Positions 62,040-64,000 of a DNA stretch of 64,000 nucleotides are shown here, in pieces. Position 1 is the stretch's first letter. Every line of letters starts with the position of its first letter. The notes below the pieces were generated by a model. It made no database searches, was not told where the DNA came from, and was given only the letters and a program-made list of their open reading frames with translations. Origin of the DNA: Gammaproteobacteria bacterium (GTDB taxonomy: Bacteria; Pseudomonadota; Gammaproteobacteria; Pseudomonadales; Pseudohongiellaceae). The stretch spans positions 26,887-90,886 of the forward strand of contig JAQWPL010000024.1 of the NCBI GenBank assembly GCA_029245395.1, read 5' to 3'. The position numbers and the translations under genes were made by a program.

Positions 62040-63113
62040 ATGAGTCAAAAAGAGATCCCCTGTATTCTCATGCGCGGTGGCAGCTCGAAGGGGCCCTACA
62101 TTAATCTTGCCGATTTGCCAGTCAATCGTGAGGAGCGTGACAGACTCTTGCTTGGCATCATGGGTTCTCCTGACAAGCGCCAGATTGACGGAATTGGAGG
62201 AGCCGAATTCCTGACCAGCAAAGTAGCTATGGTGGGTACGTCCAGTCGGCCAGGTATTGATGTCGACTATCTCTTCGCCCAGGTAGCCATAGATACACCC
62301 ATTGTTGATACCGAACCACCGTGCGGCAACATGCTGGCCGGTGTTGGCCCCTACGCAATAGAAGCCGGATTGGTGGAGGCAGCAGATCCGGTCACGCATG
62401 TCATGATCTTCAATGTGAATACCAACGCCGTTATCGAAGCCATTGTGCAGACACCGGAAGGCCAGGTTAGTTATGAAGGGGATGTGAAAATCGACGGAGT
62501 GCCAGGGTCTGCCGCGCCAGTGGTACTAAACTTTTCCAATGTCGTTGGTGGCAAAACCGGGTCGTTACTACCAACCGGTAATGCCTGCGATACGATTGAA
62601 GGTGTTGAAGTGAGCTGCGTTGATGCTTCCATGCCCATGGTGTTGATGCAAGCTACCAGTCTGGGTCTCATCGGTGACGAAGATGCAGATTTTTTCAAAA
62701 CCAACAAGGATGTCATGACACGAATAGAATCTATCCGCCTGATTGCCGGTGAGCGGATGGGGCTCGGCGATGTCCGCGATACTGTTGTACCCAAGGTTGG
62801 CCTTCTATCACAGGCTGTAGCTGGAGGCACAATACGCTCAAGATATCTAACCCCTCATTCTTTGCATGCCGCACATGCTGTGACCGGTGGTATTTGTGTT
62901 GCTACGGCGGCATGCATGCCAGGCTCGGTGGCTAATAGTATTGCTGATGTGACGAGCGAAGATAAACAACTCGTTGTCATCGAACACATCGCAGGAAAAC
63001 TTGAAATTATGCTTGAGATTGGAACTGAAGGCGCCAGTTGGACCATTAAATCAGCAGGCGCTGTGCGTACTGCGAGAAAAATTATGAATGGCGTTGTCTA
63101 CGCGAACTTATAA
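62040..63113 (+). CDS. PrpF-family isomerase, likely 4-oxalomesaconate tautomerase
   Basis: A 357-residue cytoplasmic protein of the PrpF/diaminopimelate-epimerase fold. Motifs: CILMRGGSSKGPYINLADLP, IDGIGGAEFLTSKVAMVG, VDTEPPCGNMLAGVGPYAIE, TNAVIEAIV, and LTPHSLHAAHAVTGGICVATA. The RGGSSKG start and PPCGNM active site match 4-oxalomesaconate tautomerase (GalD) in gallate degradation; PrpF of the methylcitrate cycle is the other option. It lies near the TctCBA transporter, so catabolism of imported carboxylates fits. Start at ATG 62040. Confidence 0.85.
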   Translation: MSQKEIPCILMRGGSSKGPYINLADLPVNREERDRLLLGIMGSPDKRQIDGIGGAEFLTSKVAMVGTSSRPGIDVDYLFAQVAIDTPIVDTEPPCGNMLAGVGPYAIEAGLVEAADPVTHVMIFNVNTNAVIEAIVQTPEGQVSYEGDVKIDGVPGSAAPVVLNFSNVVGGKTGSLLPTGNACDTIEGVEVSCVDASMPMVLMQATSLGLIGDEDADFFKTNKDVMTRIESIRLIAGERMGLGDVRDTVVPKVGLLSQAVAGGTIRSRYLTPHSLHAAHAVTGGICVATAACMPGSVANSIADVTSEDKQLVVIEHIAGKLEIMLEIGTEGASWTIKSAGAVRTARKIMNGVVYANL

Positions 63114-63216
63114 CAAGTGAAGAATAACAACCGCAATGGTCAGATGAACGCGAGAAAATGCCCACAAGGCGATTAAACCTGTTGGCATTGCTGGTTTCTG
63201 GTTTAACTATCTATAA

Positions 63217-64000
63217 CTATTGATATCGATAGGGCTGCGCAGCCAGAGAAGTCATTTTGTCCTTGTCTGGATACAGTGCGCCCACTGCCGCGCGTCTGGC
63301 AGATCTTGCCGGATACCAGATTACTCCGTCACCCGCTATTCTGAACTTGGGAAAGTCGGAGAACTGTGGTGTTGGATAATAGGTCCACTTTTCTGAATCA
63401 GGCTCGAAATTGATTATCGCGCCACCTTGCCCACCATCGGTGAGCCAAAGTTTATCCTCGGGATCAAGCCAGGTGTCATAGGGCTGGGCAGAGAACATCG
63501 GGATATTCCATTCGGTGATGGTGCCTGTGGCCGTGTCGAGTTTGCCAAGCTTGCCATCACTATAGATACCAAACCAAATGGTAGAAGCGGTCGAGTCAAC
63601 ACCGAGTCGCCGGACTGCACACGTTTCCAGCGAAGGCGAAAAATACTGCGTCCATTCTTCGGTGGTTGGTTCAAAACTGGAAATGCCACAACCTCTGCTC
63701 AGAGCGGTCCAGACTTTATCGTTGACATCGACAAGTAGCCCGTAAGGTCGCGAATCTGCCTTTGGCTCCATATACAGCGAAACTTCTCCGGACTCCCTGT
63801 CCCACACTCCAATGCCGTCATACTCGCTTTCCACGCCATCAAGAATAAAATCCCTGGTTGAAAACCAGACATTATCCTTTGAATCGAGATAGGGCGTATG
63901 GCCGCGTCCGACAATCTTTTCATCGCCTGCATTCATGTTGTAGCGAGTCATTTCACCGGTTTCGGGATCCAGGACGCCGAGATGAAAGCCATCTGTTTCG
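63217..64000 (-). CDS. Streptogramin-lyase (Vgb)/SMP-30-like beta-propeller, 5' end outside window
   Basis: The frame is open to the right edge, giving ~261 C-terminal residues. Repeated propeller strands include TPYLDSKDNVWFSTRD, GVWDRESGEVSLYM, GLLVDVNDKVWTALSRG, KLDTATGTITEWNIPM and YDTWLDPEDKLWLTDGG, the pattern of virginiamycin B lyase-like proteins (SxDDxVWF-type blades). The upstream GVLDPETGEM segment continues the repeat, so the ATG at 63951 is not the start. Function unknown; such propellers are usually exported. Confidence 0.75.
   Translation of the reverse strand, partial: ETDGFHLGVLDPETGEMTRYNMNAGDEKIVGRGHTPYLDSKDNVWFSTRDFILDGVESEYDGIGVWDRESGEVSLYMEPKADSRPYGLLVDVNDKVWTALSRGCGISSFEPTTEEWTQYFSPSLETCAVRRLGVDSTASTIWFGIYSDGKLGKLDTATGTITEWNIPMFSAQPYDTWLDPEDKLWLTDGGQGGAIINFEPDSEKWTYYPTPQFSDFPKFRIAGDGVIWYPARSARRAAVGALYPDKDKMTSLAAQPYRYQ

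Noticed and set aside
1..64000. CRISPR array, rRNA genes, insertion-sequence transposase or phage genes
   Set aside because: None seen: no regularly spaced direct repeats, no rRNA-like sequence, no transposase or phage structural motifs in any plausible gene.

Overview
The window reads as a chromosomal segment of a Gram-negative, aerobic, probably marine gammaproteobacterium (inference: dense operons, Sec and Tat signal peptides, lipobox proteins, a TonB-receptor-like barrel, c-type cytochromes, PQQ and molybdopterin enzymes, and palindromic intergenic repeats of a kind common in such genomes). TGA is used as an ordinary stop in several genes, so the code is standard, but a complete selenocysteine (Sec) insertion locus is present and at least one gene uses TGA as a sense codon.

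1-6.7 kb: the 3' end of a surface/periplasmic repeat protein, then selA, selB and the Sec tRNA gene selC. Downstream lie a small secreted-protein pair and a two-domain AhpD-like protein whose reading frame is interrupted by one TGA. That TGA falls exactly at the second cysteine of the AhpD signature (E-x11-C-x2-U-x3-H) and is followed by a hairpin at the spacing of a bacterial SECIS. A second gene (12756-16577, a 1273-residue NHL/beta-propeller protein) also has one in-frame TGA just after its signal peptide, with a SECIS-like hairpin, but its chemistry is less convincing. selD is not in the window.

6.7-16.9 kb: a diheme cytochrome c fused by overlap to a PQQ dehydrogenase with the lanthanide-type Asp, DacB/PBP4, a lipoprotein cyclophilin, a small secreted protein, a GST, the NHL protein and a DUF962/Mpo1-like membrane protein.

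17-47.6 kb: three copies of a gene set made of a large secreted cytochrome-like protein (DUF1587/1595/1592/1588/1585, two CxxCH), a Tat-exported DUF1552 protein and a secreted ankyrin-repeat protein. Two are on the + strand (17.1-23.3, 35.0-41.0) and one on the - strand (46.6-41.2); a fourth is a deletion relic at 47.2 kb. Between them are a MetE-like protein with a 31-codon upstream ORF, DUF1499, NTF2-like, lectin-like and VOC proteins, an outer-membrane barrel, a HI0933-type flavoprotein, a membrane PAS sensor, a second DUF6152 pair and a degenerate MBL-fold protein.

47.6-55.7 kb: a - strand operon resembling p-cresol methylhydroxylase/vanillyl-alcohol oxidase (flavoprotein plus cytochrome c), divergent from a TetR regulator with a clear operator palindrome between them; then a truncated creatinase-like gene, a two-domain OsmC protein and a molybdopterin dehydrogenase large subunit without an adjacent iron-sulfur subunit.

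55.7-64 kb: a DUF6282 hydrolase, a GlcG/HbpS protein, a TctCBA tripartite carboxylate transporter, a MauG/CCP diheme peroxidase, a PrpF/4-oxalomesaconate-tautomerase-like isomerase and a streptogramin-lyase-like propeller running off the right edge. This looks like uptake and catabolism of (aromatic-derived) carboxylic acids.
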